Source: Vibrio sinaloensis
GTDB lineage: Bacteria > Pseudomonadota > Gammaproteobacteria > Enterobacterales > Vibrionaceae
Direction of reading: 5' to 3'
Length of the DNA stretch: 64,000 nucleotides
Assembly: GCF_000808535.1 (NCBI RefSeq)
Contig: NZ_JWLV01000034.1
Coordinates: forward strand, 186,001-250,000
The position numbers and the translations under genes are program-made. Below the pieces are notes generated by a model. That model was given only the letters and a program-made list of their open reading frames with translations. It had not been told where the DNA came from and searched no databases. Within the stretch, counting starts at the first letter, position 1. Each line of letters opens with the position of its first letter. This document shows positions 23,727 to 32,585 of this stretch, in pieces.

Positions 23727-24646
23727 TAGCGAACCCCTCTCATGAGTCCCCAAACGATGCTGATTCCTATCGCTTCACTGATCAGCATATAGTACAAAAT
23801 CGGCTGACCTTTAGGGTGGTTCATCACAAAGTCATAGTTCTCTGGGCTCAAGTACTGCAACATAAATAGAAAGAAAAAAGGGATAGCAGCAACAATTTTT
23901 GCTGACGTTCGAGCTTCCGACGTTAGTGCGTATTTCTTCTTCTCGATGGCTCTTGCGTCAAACATTAGCCTGTTGAGTCTTGTAATCACATCTTTCAACT
24001 GGCCACCACGTTGCATATTCGCTCTCAGGGTGATGACGAAAAACTGGAAAGATCGATAAGGGAAACGGTTACAAGATTTCCTAAATACTGTATCTGGCGA
24101 CTCCCCCATTTGTAGCCTTTCACCCATGCGTTTAAACTCTTCGCCTACACTGCCCTCTAATGACTTGCCGACAAAGATAATTGAGTGCATCAAACTTTCA
24201 CCAGAACTGACAGCACTGGCAAGCATGTTAAGGGCATCTGGAAAGGCCATTTCAAACTCTTTTTGCTGACGACTCTCGAGTATCGTCAAACCAGAAAATA
24301 TACCGACTATTTGCCCTATCACCAGTGCATACAGAGGATGGACTCTGATGAAGGTGTTGTTCGCATAGAAACTAACCAGAGCAACGATCAAGCAATAAGC
24401 CAATACTTTAAGTAGCGCAAACGCTCCTAACTGCATTTTGATATTGCGTATTCTACGCTGGATTTTCTGGCGGAAGGTTTCACCTGTCAGACTATTGAGG
24501 TTGACGGCTTTATGGTCTTCATCCATGGAGTTGACATACAGCGTTCTATTTAGCTGTTCGAGGTACTCATTCTCTTTGCGCTTTGAGGGCCAAAACGCAA
24601 TGATGAATAAAACACCTCCGAGAATGAGAGCAAGCCAGAAGATCAT
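23726..24646 (-). CDS. tadB: TadB inner-membrane platform protein
   Basis: A 306-residue T2SSF-domain membrane protein. A first membrane segment lies at residues 2-20, more at about 80-125 and near the C-terminus. The conserved T2SSF region reads FPDALNMLASAVSSGESLMH and LRANMQRGGQLKDVITRLNR. It interacts with the TadA ATPase from the cytoplasmic side. It overlaps tadA by 4 bases (ATGA) and tadC by 1. Confidence 0.92.
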   Translation of the reverse strand: MIFWLALILGGVLFIIAFWPSKRKENEYLEQLNRTLYVNSMDEDHKAVNLNSLTGETFRQKIQRRIRNIKMQLGAFALLKVLAYCLIVALVSFYANNTFIRVHPLYALVIGQIVGIFSGLTILESRQQKEFEMAFPDALNMLASAVSSGESLMHSIIFVGKSLEGSVGEEFKRMGERLQMGESPDTVFRKSCNRFPYRSFQFFVITLRANMQRGGQLKDVITRLNRLMFDARAIEKKKYALTSEARTSAKIVAAIPFFFLFMLQYLSPENYDFVMNHPKGQPILYYMLISEAIGISIVWGLMRGVR

Positions 24647-25926
24647 ATCGCTTCTCTAGCAGCAAATAGCTGACCCAATTGCGCATCTAAGCCGAAAAAT
24701 TTCGCTTTCTCAACGAGTACAGAGCGCTGCATTAAGCCAGCAGTCATAAAGTTTCCGCGCACTTTCCCATCATCCCCTTGCATCTGATTCGGAACAAAGC
24801 GGAATATCTCTTCAAGTACAACACTTTGTCCTTCTAGACCAACAACTTCGGATATACTCATCACTTTACGAGAGCCGTCATGCAGGCGGCTAATCTGAAT
24901 GACCAAGTCAACCGCACTAACAATGTTACGACGGATTGCCTCAAGTGGTAGGTTGTTGGTGGCCATCATAACCATCGCTTCGACACGTGCTAATGCATCA
25001 CGGGGCGTGTTGGCGTGAAGGGTCGACATTGAGCCATCATGGCCAGTGTTCATTGCTTGAAGCATTTCAAACGCTTCTCCACCACGACACTCACCGACAA
25101 TAATTCTGTCTGGTCGCATACGAAGTGAGTTGATCACAAGATCACGCTGGTCAATCGCACCAGTTCCTTCAATACCTGAGGTACGCGTCTCTAAGCGTAC
25201 AACATGTGGCTGTTGTAGCTTGAGTTCGGCAGCATCTTCGATCGTTACGATACGTTCTTTTTCGGAAATAAACTGGGAAAGAGCATTCAGCATGGTTGTT
25301 TTACCCGAGCCCGTCCCCCCTGAGATAAGAATATTAAGGCGACATCGTGCAGCGATCATAAGTAACTTGGCCATTTCCGGGCTCATCGCACCGAACTCAA
25401 CCAGTGCATCAAAACTCAAGCTGCCTTTTTTAAACTTACGAATAGAAATCGAAGTGCCATCGATCGCAATGGGTGGGATAACAATGTTTACACGGCTGCC
25501 ATCTGGCAAACGCGCATCACAAGTTGGTGAAGAATCGTCGACACGACGTCCAACACGTGCGGCAATACGTTTCGCTATCTGAATCAACTGATCTTCGTCG
25601 ATAAAAGTAACTTCTGACTTCTCAACCAAGCCATTTCGTTCGACGAAAACGTTATCACACCCGTTAATCATGATGTCACTGATGGACTCGTCTTCCATAA
25701 GTGACTGCATCGGACCTAAACCATGGATTTCGTTAACAAGGCTTTGAACATAATCGGCTTTGACAATAGATGGTACTGACCACCCTTGTCGTTCAATCAA
25801 AAGCTCGACAGCTTCAGCTAACTGTTTACTCAACTGCTCTTTAGATAACACGGTGACCGCTTCGCTATCTAAAGCCTCAAAAATTTGACTGCGAATAGCA
25901 ATGAAAATTGACTTAGAGTGATCCAT
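24643..25926 (-). CDS. tadA: TadA (CpaF) secretion ATPase
   Basis: A 427-residue hexameric ATPase of the type II/IV secretion superfamily that powers Flp pilus assembly. Walker A is ISGGTGSGKTTMLN, followed by the Asp box (ERIVTIEDAAELKLQ), Walker B-like RPDRIIVGECRGGEAFEMLQ and the His box GSMSTLHANTPRDAL. All motifs are intact. The N-terminal part has the CpaF-type sequence LVNEIHGLGPMQSLMEDESI. Start codon adjoins the tadZ stop by one base. Confidence 0.96.
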   Translation of the reverse strand: MDHSKSIFIAIRSQIFEALDSEAVTVLSKEQLSKQLAEAVELLIERQGWSVPSIVKADYVQSLVNEIHGLGPMQSLMEDESISDIMINGCDNVFVERNGLVEKSEVTFIDEDQLIQIAKRIAARVGRRVDDSSPTCDARLPDGSRVNIVIPPIAIDGTSISIRKFKKGSLSFDALVEFGAMSPEMAKLLMIAARCRLNILISGGTGSGKTTMLNALSQFISEKERIVTIEDAAELKLQQPHVVRLETRTSGIEGTGAIDQRDLVINSLRMRPDRIIVGECRGGEAFEMLQAMNTGHDGSMSTLHANTPRDALARVEAMVMMATNNLPLEAIRRNIVSAVDLVIQISRLHDGSRKVMSISEVVGLEGQSVVLEEIFRFVPNQMQGDDGKVRGNFMTAGLMQRSVLVEKAKFFGLDAQLGQLFAAREAI

Positions 25927-27161
25927 TATTTACGGCTCCTCTTAAACAACTTACTCAGCACACCAACTTTTCCGATTTCATGTTTTTCGCCCAATAGTGC
26001 TGCAGTAATCTGTTTTATGCTTTTACTAATTGGTAGCTTTAGTTCATGAAGGTGTTTTCCTTCAAGAAGCGCTTTGCTCATTTGGCCATCATAAGGACAC
26101 GTTACATCGATAGGCCTGCGAAGATACTTCTCGATCTCTTCTTCTGTCACCGTCGCGTGCTTTTCGGGAGAAGTGTGGTTAATGACCACTATGATTCGAG
26201 CTTTAGTTTCTAACTCTTTTAATTGGGAGACTATCCGGCTGGCGTCGCGAAGACATGAAACGGTCGGTTTCAATACCAATACAATCGCATCACACTCTTT
26301 TGCACTGTACTCTAAGTCTTGCTTGCAATTCACTGAGCAGGAAAGATCTTCAATCAAAAAATTAGTTTGCTCTGACAGCTCATCAGATAAAGTTCTTACG
26401 TATTCCTTCATCTGAAATTCGTTGAGATCTTTTGACTGAACAGAGAGTATGGACAGCATTGGAGTGATCTTTTGCGTCATATTGAGCGCATAAGAGGTGT
26501 CCAGATTAGAGGTTAACGCTCCTGGTGGGATGTCTTTTTTCTCGAACTTCTTAAGACCAAGCAGTATGTCTAGGTTGCCCCCGACAAAGTCGTGATCAAT
26601 CACAACACAAGAACTGTTCTTCTTACTCGAGAGTTCACAAGCAATCTCAGCAACGAGCAGTGAGTTACCAACGCCACCACTCGCTCCCCAAAACGCGACT
26701 TTTTTTGCTTCTCGCGCCTTACCCAAGCCAGCATTTCTCTGACGGTTGTCAGAAACGTTTTTGACGAAATCTATCAGTTCTTGCTTACTTACAGGCCAGA
26801 ACAGGTAATAGAAACCCATCTCCTTAAGATTCCGAATAGTCGAAATCGCATCTTCACTTCCGACTACAATCACTGACGCAGAATTTGGCAACAAATGACT
26901 GATACGTCGCATATCTTCTGTGACATTGTTGCTTTCATTCAGCTCTACAATAACAATCTCTAACGCACTACTACGCGCATACTTCTTTATTACTTCGTCG
27001 TCGTTTTCTAATAGTTTAGGGACAGCAAGGCCTTCAAAAGTGAACGCTTCTTCAACTAATTTTCTGCAGACCTCTGTTTGATAAAACAGGACAGAAGACA
27101 GCCCTTGCGTTTCAGGCTCTTTGGATTCAGAAGGCTTTAATAGTTCAACAAGATCTAACAT
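25926..27161 (-). CDS. tadZ: TadZ (CpaE-like) localisation ATPase
   Basis: A 411-residue ParA/MinD-superfamily protein. An N-terminal atypical receiver-like domain (about 20-145) precedes a deviant Walker A GASGGVGNSLLVAEIA near residue 155. TadZ/CpaE proteins place the Tad machine at a pole. The usual signature Lys of the P-loop (GKGGVGKS) is replaced (Gly-Gly-Val-Gly-Asn-Ser), so nucleotide handling may differ or be lost, as noted for several TadZ proteins. Confidence 0.88.
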   Translation of the reverse strand: MLDLVELLKPSESKEPETQGLSSVLFYQTEVCRKLVEEAFTFEGLAVPKLLENDDEVIKKYARSSALEIVIVELNESNNVTEDMRRISHLLPNSASVIVVGSEDAISTIRNLKEMGFYYLFWPVSKQELIDFVKNVSDNRQRNAGLGKAREAKKVAFWGASGGVGNSLLVAEIACELSSKKNSSCVVIDHDFVGGNLDILLGLKKFEKKDIPPGALTSNLDTSYALNMTQKITPMLSILSVQSKDLNEFQMKEYVRTLSDELSEQTNFLIEDLSCSVNCKQDLEYSAKECDAIVLVLKPTVSCLRDASRIVSQLKELETKARIIVVINHTSPEKHATVTEEEIEKYLRRPIDVTCPYDGQMSKALLEGKHLHELKLPISKSIKQITAALLGEKHEIGKVGVLSKLFKRSRK

Positions 27162-27164
27162 TTG

Positions 27165-27680
27165 CTACTCACCCATGTCGTTGTATTGCGCTTTATTATC
27201 GACCATTTTTTCGGGATGCTGTAATGAATGCCAACGATTCCCTTCAACAAAACAGTCATGTGTCGTAAAGTCGAATCGATTGACTTGGGCACCTTCACAT
27301 CTTGGTACAAGCACTTGGTATTGCTGCAATGATAAAGTCAGGTTGAACGGCCCTATACCATTTGATTGTTCTGCTATATGGATATTTTGCGGATCGATAC
27401 CTTGCTGTAAAAGCATTTTCTTTGTTTTCAATACATGCTCTTTAGCCAGTTCAGAAGACCATGTAAAAAATAGCTGCTCAGTTTGCACCTTTTCACGATG
27501 CGTATCGAGATACTCGTTCACTTGTTTATCGACTTTATCACGGTTCGTTTTATCTACTTTCGCTTTAAAGGTATAGGTCACTGGGACCAAATCTACTGAA
27601 ATACCGTTTCGCTCTGCGACACGTTCAGCACAACCAAAAAGTAACATACTCGACATTAGCACAACCGATAAACTTCTCAT
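27165..27680 (-). CDS. rcpB: RcpB/CpaD-like pilus lipoprotein
   Basis: A 171-residue lipoprotein: signal with lipobox LLFGC (Cys about 14), then a CpaD-like mature region. The Tad proteins of this class lie at the outer membrane and gate or support the RcpA secretin. Conserved features are few (YQVLVPRCEG, FTTHDCFVEGNRWHSL), so the call leans on size, lipobox and position between rcpA and tadZ. ATG 27680 has GGAGG upstream and overlaps the rcpA stop (ATGA). Confidence 0.78.
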   Translation of the reverse strand: MRSLSVVLMSSMLLFGCAERVAERNGISVDLVPVTYTFKAKVDKTNRDKVDKQVNEYLDTHREKVQTEQLFFTWSSELAKEHVLKTKKMLLQQGIDPQNIHIAEQSNGIGPFNLTLSLQQYQVLVPRCEGAQVNRFDFTTHDCFVEGNRWHSLQHPEKMVDNKAQYNDMGE

Positions 27681-29011
27681 TTCTTGAAGCCTCCAGCCTG
27701 CAGTACTTCTTCCGCCCACGCCTTACTTGCTGGCGTGTAGCTGTACTCGACATTAAAAAATCTTTGCATGGTCGTTGTTCGTTTCATCGTCGGTAGTTGG
27801 ATTTGCGAAGGATTGACTGGTTTAACTAAGTTCACCGTCGCGACAATAACAAGCTCTGTTTTATTTCGGACTGTTTCTGTATGTCTAAATAACGCGCCTA
27901 AAATGGGTACATCTCCAATAAACGGAACTCGGCTCAACGACTCGCGATCCTCGGTACTTAACAAGCCGCCTAACACGAAGCTCTGACCATCACCCAACTC
28001 TACGGTTGTGCGGGCACGACGTGTTTTAAGTGCAGGTAGGCTATAGCGGTCATTTTGATACTGGGTATCTAACGAGCTGACCTCTGGCATTAGTGATAGC
28101 TTGATCTTGTCGTCTTGCAAAACTTTCGCCATCATCTCTAGTCGAATACCGAATTCTTTGAACAGAACGTTGGTCCCACCATCAACTACCGTCACAACGG
28201 GGATCTCTCCACCAACCAAAAAGCTAGCTGTCTCTCCCGATATGACCGATAAATTCGGCTCTGCCAATACTTGCCCTACTGCATCATCACCGATTGCTGA
28301 TATCACAGAGACAATATCCGCTGCACTGAAATTAATAAGCTGATCAACGAACGTGCCACCCATAAAATTGGCGCTACTATCCAACGTTCCGTACTTTACG
28401 CCAAACTGTTCGAGAAAAGACTGTGACACTTCTGCAATCGATAATTTGACATTGACCTGCTTGGTTGTTGAGACTTCAATGTTGTTAACGATGCCCTTGT
28501 AGTGACGTCTAGTCATGAACTCCATCTCGTAGGTGTTCTCGCCTAGATCCCACTCAATCTTATAATCCTCATATTCTTTGTTAAGAAGTTCACCCACCAG
28601 AATATTTATCTCATCACGAATTTTTTCACTGGGTACTTTGCCAGCAAGCACAACCTGCTCACCCAAGTTGTATATTGAGATGCTAACATCAGGGTAACGA
28701 ATTTGTACCTGTTGCTGGATATGAATAAGACTTTGATTTACTACGAGCTTTCTGCTGATGATCGTCTCAGAATTGTCATCGAAAGCGAGCAGCGAAACTG
28801 TACCCACTTTCTTACCAAAAATTACCAACTTATTCTTATCAACCACTTGATAGTCCGCAATTTGAGGGTCTGAGATAAAAACTGATGCTATTTCAGCCTT
28901 GGTATTGATCGCTTTTGCTTCCCCCTCTCCAAGGTTCATCAAAACCTGCGCAAAGGTGATACTGCTCCACATAGCAATGAAAATAGCAACGCTCGCTCTA
29001 ACTAAATACAT
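27677..29011 (-). CDS. rcpA: RcpA (CpaC) outer-membrane secretin
   Basis: A 444-residue secretin with a signal peptide (cleavage near ITFAQV). N-terminal BON/N-like region (about 25-160) with LNLGEGEAKAINTKAEIASV-type secretin-TonB short domain is followed by the secretin core with VGQVLAEPNLSVISGETASF, FLVGGEIPVV and VPFIGDVPILGALFRH. It forms the outer-membrane channel for the Flp pilus. It starts 15 bases after rcpC and overlaps rcpB by 4 bases. Confidence 0.94.
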   Translation of the reverse strand: MYLVRASVAIFIAMWSSITFAQVLMNLGEGEAKAINTKAEIASVFISDPQIADYQVVDKNKLVIFGKKVGTVSLLAFDDNSETIISRKLVVNQSLIHIQQQVQIRYPDVSISIYNLGEQVVLAGKVPSEKIRDEINILVGELLNKEYEDYKIEWDLGENTYEMEFMTRRHYKGIVNNIEVSTTKQVNVKLSIAEVSQSFLEQFGVKYGTLDSSANFMGGTFVDQLINFSAADIVSVISAIGDDAVGQVLAEPNLSVISGETASFLVGGEIPVVTVVDGGTNVLFKEFGIRLEMMAKVLQDDKIKLSLMPEVSSLDTQYQNDRYSLPALKTRRARTTVELGDGQSFVLGGLLSTEDRESLSRVPFIGDVPILGALFRHTETVRNKTELVIVATVNLVKPVNPSQIQLPTMKRTTTMQRFFNVEYSYTPASKAWAEEVLQAGGFKK

Positions 29012-29025
29012 TATTGTCGTTTTCC

Positions 29026-29829
29026 CTACTTAATGGTTACAGCATCAGCTCGATATTCAATCACTGATTTAAATCCCGGTAATACGTCACCAGCATCAGC
29101 ACTAAGGTCAGCAGGGCGATAATTCCCCACAGATTTGTGTACTTCCAGTGTCGCAATCTGCTTCGCAACACTCAATATAGAAACTTGTTTTCTATCAAGT
29201 TCGAGTATGAGGTGAGTCTCCAATGCGACGTCTTCACCGGTCGCTTCTTTGGCATCTGATTGATCGACGCGCAACACTTTGACGCCCATCAATACAGGCG
29301 ATATTGAGATTGCCTTGCCTCGCGCAGAAACAGAAGCCCCTACTTCTATAGATGCCGCATTACCGGGCACCGTCAACGCCAAAATATCAATATAACTGCT
29401 GGCTCTTATTACCCCACCTACAACTGCTTCGGGAGACACTTTTAGAGGGTAAGGAACATACCCGTCAGCAAGCGTTAAATCTAAATATTCTGGTGAATTA
29501 GGCGCAACAATATCTGTTGGATACAGCAAGCTACCTTCGGCCATATCAGAGCGATAAATAGAACCTAGCGGGTATTCGAACAACATGTCTTCCGTAATTC
29601 CCTGAAGGGCCGCGTCGTCTTCTTGGATTTTTAGTACTTGCAAGTGTTCCGGACGCACAACGTCAGTTGCAGAGACTTGGCTTCTAACTTGCCAGACGGA
29701 ATAGAATTTGAGTGGTTGAGCCGTTTGTAGGCTGCTGGAGTCTGTGGGGCGTGTTAAGTTACCCGCTAATCCATAAAGACCAAAGATGATGGCTAAAACG
29801 GCGACAGCGAGAATAAGTTTTGTGCGCAT
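29026..29829 (-). CDS. rcpC: RcpC (CpaB) pilus assembly protein
   Basis: A 267-residue protein with an N-terminal membrane or signal helix (LILAVAVLAIIFGLYGLAG) and a SAF domain with VVRPEHLQVLKI, DMAEGSLLYPTDI and a C-terminal CpaB-type region (HLILELDRKQVSILSVAKQ). The family is periplasmic, possibly peptidoglycan-associated, and works with the RcpA channel. It follows tadV by 9 bases. Confidence 0.9.
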   Translation of the reverse strand: MRTKLILAVAVLAIIFGLYGLAGNLTRPTDSSSLQTAQPLKFYSVWQVRSQVSATDVVRPEHLQVLKIQEDDAALQGITEDMLFEYPLGSIYRSDMAEGSLLYPTDIVAPNSPEYLDLTLADGYVPYPLKVSPEAVVGGVIRASSYIDILALTVPGNAASIEVGASVSARGKAISISPVLMGVKVLRVDQSDAKEATGEDVALETHLILELDRKQVSILSVAKQIATLEVHKSVGNYRPADLSADAGDVLPGFKSVIEYRADAVTIK

Positions 29830-29838
29830 GTTAAATTC

Positions 29839-30276
29839 CTAAATTGAAGCACCTATGCCAAACACACCACTTAACACAATTGGTATCGCAAAGGGCAGCC
29901 CGTCATGGACAATACTTATAGGCTTAAATTTTTTAATTAGTATGTAGACTAGCGCCTCGAGCCCACCCAGCAGCATAAGAATCACTCCGACTAAGAGCAA
30001 AAAATCGGGCTGAATAAGCAATGAGAATACACATATCAATTTTATGTCACCAGCACCAAACACTCCTAACCGCCAAAGAAGTAAGCCAGGTATAAATAGC
30101 ATCAGCGCAGTAAAAGGGTAGATTTGTGAACCGTTTATGAAAGCAGAGCTAAGTAACACACATCCCAGTGACAAAACACTATTGTTGGAAACCAATCGGA
30201 AACGATAGTCGCGCCAACATATAAATAGACAAATGGTGGCTAGTATCAGCCACCAAATAATTGTAGGTGTAACCAA
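29839..30276 (-). CDS. tadV: TadV prepilin peptidase
   Basis: A 145-residue, six-segment A24-family aspartic prepilin peptidase of the short TadV type that lacks the methylase domain. The two catalytic Asp are in WRDYRFRLVSN (near residue 23) and in the signature GAGDIKL (about residue 76). It should process Flp, TadE and TadF. The start appears to be TTG (30276), since no ATG or GTG lies suitably placed after the flp stop 7 bases away; this rare start may keep expression well below that of the pilin. Confidence 0.9.
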   Translation of the reverse strand: MVTPTIIWWLILATICLFICWRDYRFRLVSNNSVLSLGCVLLSSAFINGSQIYPFTALMLFIPGLLLWRLGVFGAGDIKLICVFSLLIQPDFLLLVGVILMLLGGLEALVYILIKKFKPISIVHDGLPFAIPIVLSGVFGIGASI

Positions 30277-30283
30277 AACGCTA

Positions 30284-30484
30284 TTAAGAGGCCTCGTTAA
30301 TTTTGCCTACTATTTTATCCATCGCGCCAGTCAGTGCAGTTCTCAAATCACTGTTGAACATCGCCAGTACAATTGCAGATACAGCAACACCGATGATTGC
30401 GTATTCGATTGCAGTGACACCGCGCTCGTCTTTTTTGAATGAGTAAAGTGCGCTTTGAGCAGCAACAAAAGCTTTAGTTAACAT
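30284..30484 (-). CDS. flp: Flp-type major pilin prepilin
   Basis: A 66-residue prepilin. After a leader of about 24 residues comes GVTAIEYAIIGVAVSAIVLA, the Flp motif with the processing Gly, the Glu-Tyr pair and a hydrophobic helix. The mature pilin ends GKINEAS. Ribosome site AAAGGAAA before ATG 30484. It leads the tad operon and should be the most highly expressed gene; a hairpin lies in the leader just upstream and a good sigma-70 promoter at 30552-30580. Confidence 0.94.
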   Translation of the reverse strand: MLTKAFVAAQSALYSFKKDERGVTAIEYAIIGVAVSAIVLAMFNSDLRTALTGAMDKIVGKINEAS

Positions 30485-30509
30485 GATATTTTTCCTTTAC
30501 TAGAACTAT

Positions 30510-30537
30510 TGCATATATTTTTGTAACAATATATGCA
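30510..30537 (-). promoter_or_regulatory. Hairpin in the flp leader
   Basis: TGCATATATT (30510-30519) and AATATATGCA (30528-30537) form a perfect 10-bp inverted repeat with an 8-base loop, ending 25 bases before the flp start. In the RNA it makes a hairpin just ahead of the ribosome site; it could stabilise the pilin mRNA or be a DNA operator. It has no T-run. Confidence 0.6.
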
Positions 30538-30551
30538 TCAAAGATGTACGC

Positions 30552-30580
30552 ATTCTATATAAGTGAATGCGAAGTGACAA
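30552..30580 (-). promoter_or_regulatory. Predicted sigma-70 promoter of the tad operon
   Basis: On the minus strand TTGTCA (30575-30580) and TAGAAT (30552-30557) are separated by 17 bases. Each matches the consensus at five of six positions. Transcription would start about 60 bases before the flp ATG. An inverted repeat GCATTC/GAATGC (30550-30570) overlaps the promoter and may be an operator. Confidence 0.55.
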
Positions 30581-30815
30581 ACAATTACTGGTACTTATTT
30601 TACACCATAAAATAAACAACAAAACCAGTGTAACACGATTTGACAGTGATTTATGTGACGTAATTTGTTTTGGTTAAGTGCACTTATTTACAGAAAACGA
30701 ACATTTCGACATAAAACACATCTTTACTTACTACTGTACAATATAGTTGACTTAACACCTACTCACTCAGAAGTTAGCAAGGTCAAAAAATCTCACTTTT
30801 GATACGTTAAACTTG
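30581..30815. other. AT-rich intergenic region upstream of flp
   Basis: No gene seen. It is AT-rich and holds a perfect 12-bp palindrome TAAGTGCACTTA at 30675-30686. It separates the tad promoter from the terminator of the methyltransferase gene, which reads towards it on the same strand. Confidence 0.6.
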
Positions 30816-30860
30816 GAAAAAAACCCTACCTTATTTCTCCTCGCAAAATAAGGTAGGGTT
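30816..30860 (-). terminator. Intrinsic terminator after the methyltransferase gene
   Basis: AACCCTACCTTATTT (30822-30836) pairs with AAATAAGGTAGGGTT (30846-30860), a 15-bp stem with a 9-base loop. Read on the minus strand it is followed by a T-run (A-run at 30816-30823 on the plus strand). It insulates the tad locus from the gene upstream. Confidence 0.92.
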
Positions 30861-30871
30861 GTATTTTAGGA

Positions 30872-31840
30872 CTAGTATGCAAATTCCATCACTTTCAAAC
30901 TGGCTTCTGAATCGATGTCCTTAAACTCAGGCGGATTATCAATACGTTGGACAAAGTGCAAACTCGGCGCTTCTTCTCTCATGCTGTCTATTAAGAAGTT
31001 GCAACTTACTTGAGGAGAGTTTACACATGCCAACACTCTACCGTCTGAAGTAAGCAGTTCAGGTAGGCGTCTTAATATTCTTTTATAATCTTTCGTTAGG
31101 GCGAAACTCCCCTTTTGAAATGAAGGTGGGTCTATGATGATTAAGTCATAAGGACCAAGCTTGCGAATTTTCCCCCATGATCGAAAGATGTCATAGCCAA
31201 GAAAACTCACGCTGTTTAGGTTGTGTCCATTTAGCTTATGGTTTTCACGCCCTTTTGAAAGAGAGCTCCTCGACATATCGACATTTACAACCTTGTCTGC
31301 TCCGCCTTCTACAGCGGCGACAGAAAACCCGCAAGTATAGGCGAACAAGTTGAGTATGTTTTTGTTTTGCGCATGCTCTCTGACCCAATCTCGCCCAAAG
31401 CGCATATCAAGAAACAGACCGAAGTTTTGATTGCGTCCAATGTTGAGTTGGTATTTGATTCCAGATTCAACAACTACTGGGGTGCTCTCCAACTCACCAA
31501 TTAGCACTTCAGAAGGAGCACCTTCCTTGTATCGATACTGTATGACGATTGAGCGTCCAGCTGTTGAACGCCACAACTCTGAAGTCGCCAGGGCAAGCAA
31601 GCCACGCTTTAATTCTTCAACGAAGCGTGCATCTCCCTCTTTAAACAAAGCAACAATCAGCTGTCCGTTTACCCAGTCACAAGTAATTTGCTCTAAACCA
31701 GAGAAGCAGCGTCCTCGCCCATGAAACAGGCGTCTTACTTCGTTTGGAGCATCGGTTAATCGCTGCGTGAGCTGTTCAAAGAAGACAGGTAATTGATTTG
31801 ATTGCATTGGTAGTGGAATTACTTTTTGATCTTCGGCCAT
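30872..31840 (-). CDS. Class I SAM-dependent methyltransferase, RlmI/RlmK-like
   Basis: A 322-residue protein. The C-terminal half is a Rossmann methyltransferase with ILNLFAYTCGFSVAAVEGGA (SAM-binding motif I), VVNVDMSRSSL (acidic loop) and DLIIIDPPSFQKGSF, the D-P-P-S-F motif IV typical of the RlmI/RlmK 23S rRNA cytosine or guanine methyltransferases. No PUA domain is evident at the N-terminus. The target is probably rRNA but is not proven. ATG 31840 with GGGAG upstream is preferred to TTG 31852. It overlaps the pseudouridine synthase gene by 22 bases. Confidence 0.85.
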   Translation of the reverse strand: MAEDQKVIPLPMQSNQLPVFFEQLTQRLTDAPNEVRRLFHGRGRCFSGLEQITCDWVNGQLIVALFKEGDARFVEELKRGLLALATSELWRSTAGRSIVIQYRYKEGAPSEVLIGELESTPVVVESGIKYQLNIGRNQNFGLFLDMRFGRDWVREHAQNKNILNLFAYTCGFSVAAVEGGADKVVNVDMSRSSLSKGRENHKLNGHNLNSVSFLGYDIFRSWGKIRKLGPYDLIIIDPPSFQKGSFALTKDYKRILRRLPELLTSDGRVLACVNSPQVSCNFLIDSMREEAPSLHFVQRIDNPPEFKDIDSEASLKVMEFAY

Positions 31841-32514
31841 GACAACTCCCAAGGCTTGAGCCAGGATTCAATCGCCTGACTCGTTGTTTCATCTCTCCAT
31901 TTAGTGCCAAGTTCAGTACTCTCTCTTGGGTCACTAATGAACTTATATTCTTCATTTAGATAATTAAAGCGCAAAGCAAAAGCATGCAAGTAGCCTCTAT
32001 CGGCTTTACATGATGCGTTGTAAATCGCGTCTCCAACAATCGCGGAACCAACCGACTTCAAGGCAACTCTGATTTGGTGCGTCTTGCCAGTGTGAGGCTT
32101 ACACAATAAAAGGCGTTCTCCCTGACCACTAGCAGTCGAGAAAAACTGGGTTATAGCAGGATTGTCTCGCCGATTGATAAGTTTCCAGGTAGAACGCCTC
32201 GAACGTTCCATATCGCCAATTACTGCGCCCTGCTTTTTCTTCGGCTTACTACTGCCAATAGCTAGGTAGTATTTCTCAATTTCTCTGTCAGAGAAGAGTG
32301 TTGCCAAGGCACTCGCCGCTTTGGAACTTCTTGCGAGCAATAACAAACCTGATGTCATTTTGTCCAAACGGTGGACAAGATACAACTTAGGGTCACCCGT
32401 CTTGGCTGCAACTTCTTGGAGTAGCATGGTCTCGCCTTCGTCTTTATGCACAGACACGTTTGGGTGTTTAACGACGGCAATAAAATCTGGGTGGGTATAA
32501 AGGATATCAAACAT
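31819..32514 (-). CDS. RluA-family pseudouridine synthase
   Basis: A 231-residue pseudouridine synthase of the RluA/RluC class (TIGR01621-like short form). The catalytic motif is LVHRLDKMTSGLLLLARSS with Asp about 51, followed by EKYYLAI and the C-terminal KPHTGKTHQIRVAL. It lacks an S4 domain. The substrate RNA is unknown. It overlaps the following methyltransferase gene, so the two probably form a small RNA-modification operon. Confidence 0.9.
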   Translation of the reverse strand: MFDILYTHPDFIAVVKHPNVSVHKDEGETMLLQEVAAKTGDPKLYLVHRLDKMTSGLLLLARSSKAASALATLFSDREIEKYYLAIGSSKPKKKQGAVIGDMERSRRSTWKLINRRDNPAITQFFSTASGQGERLLLCKPHTGKTHQIRVALKSVGSAIVGDAIYNASCKADRGYLHAFALRFNYLNEEYKFISDPRESTELGTKWRDETTSQAIESWLKPWELSWPKIKK

Positions 32515-32585
32515 ACGACTGGCTCCACTTAGGACGCAAGAGTATACCTTTAATCCTAGTGAAAGCCAGTAGCGAGAAAATGAGG

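Noticed and set aside
30675..30686. 12-bp palindrome TAAGTGCACTTA upstream of flp
   Set aside because: It is short, AT-rich at the ends and not clearly placed relative to the promoter; kept only as a note in the intergenic entry.
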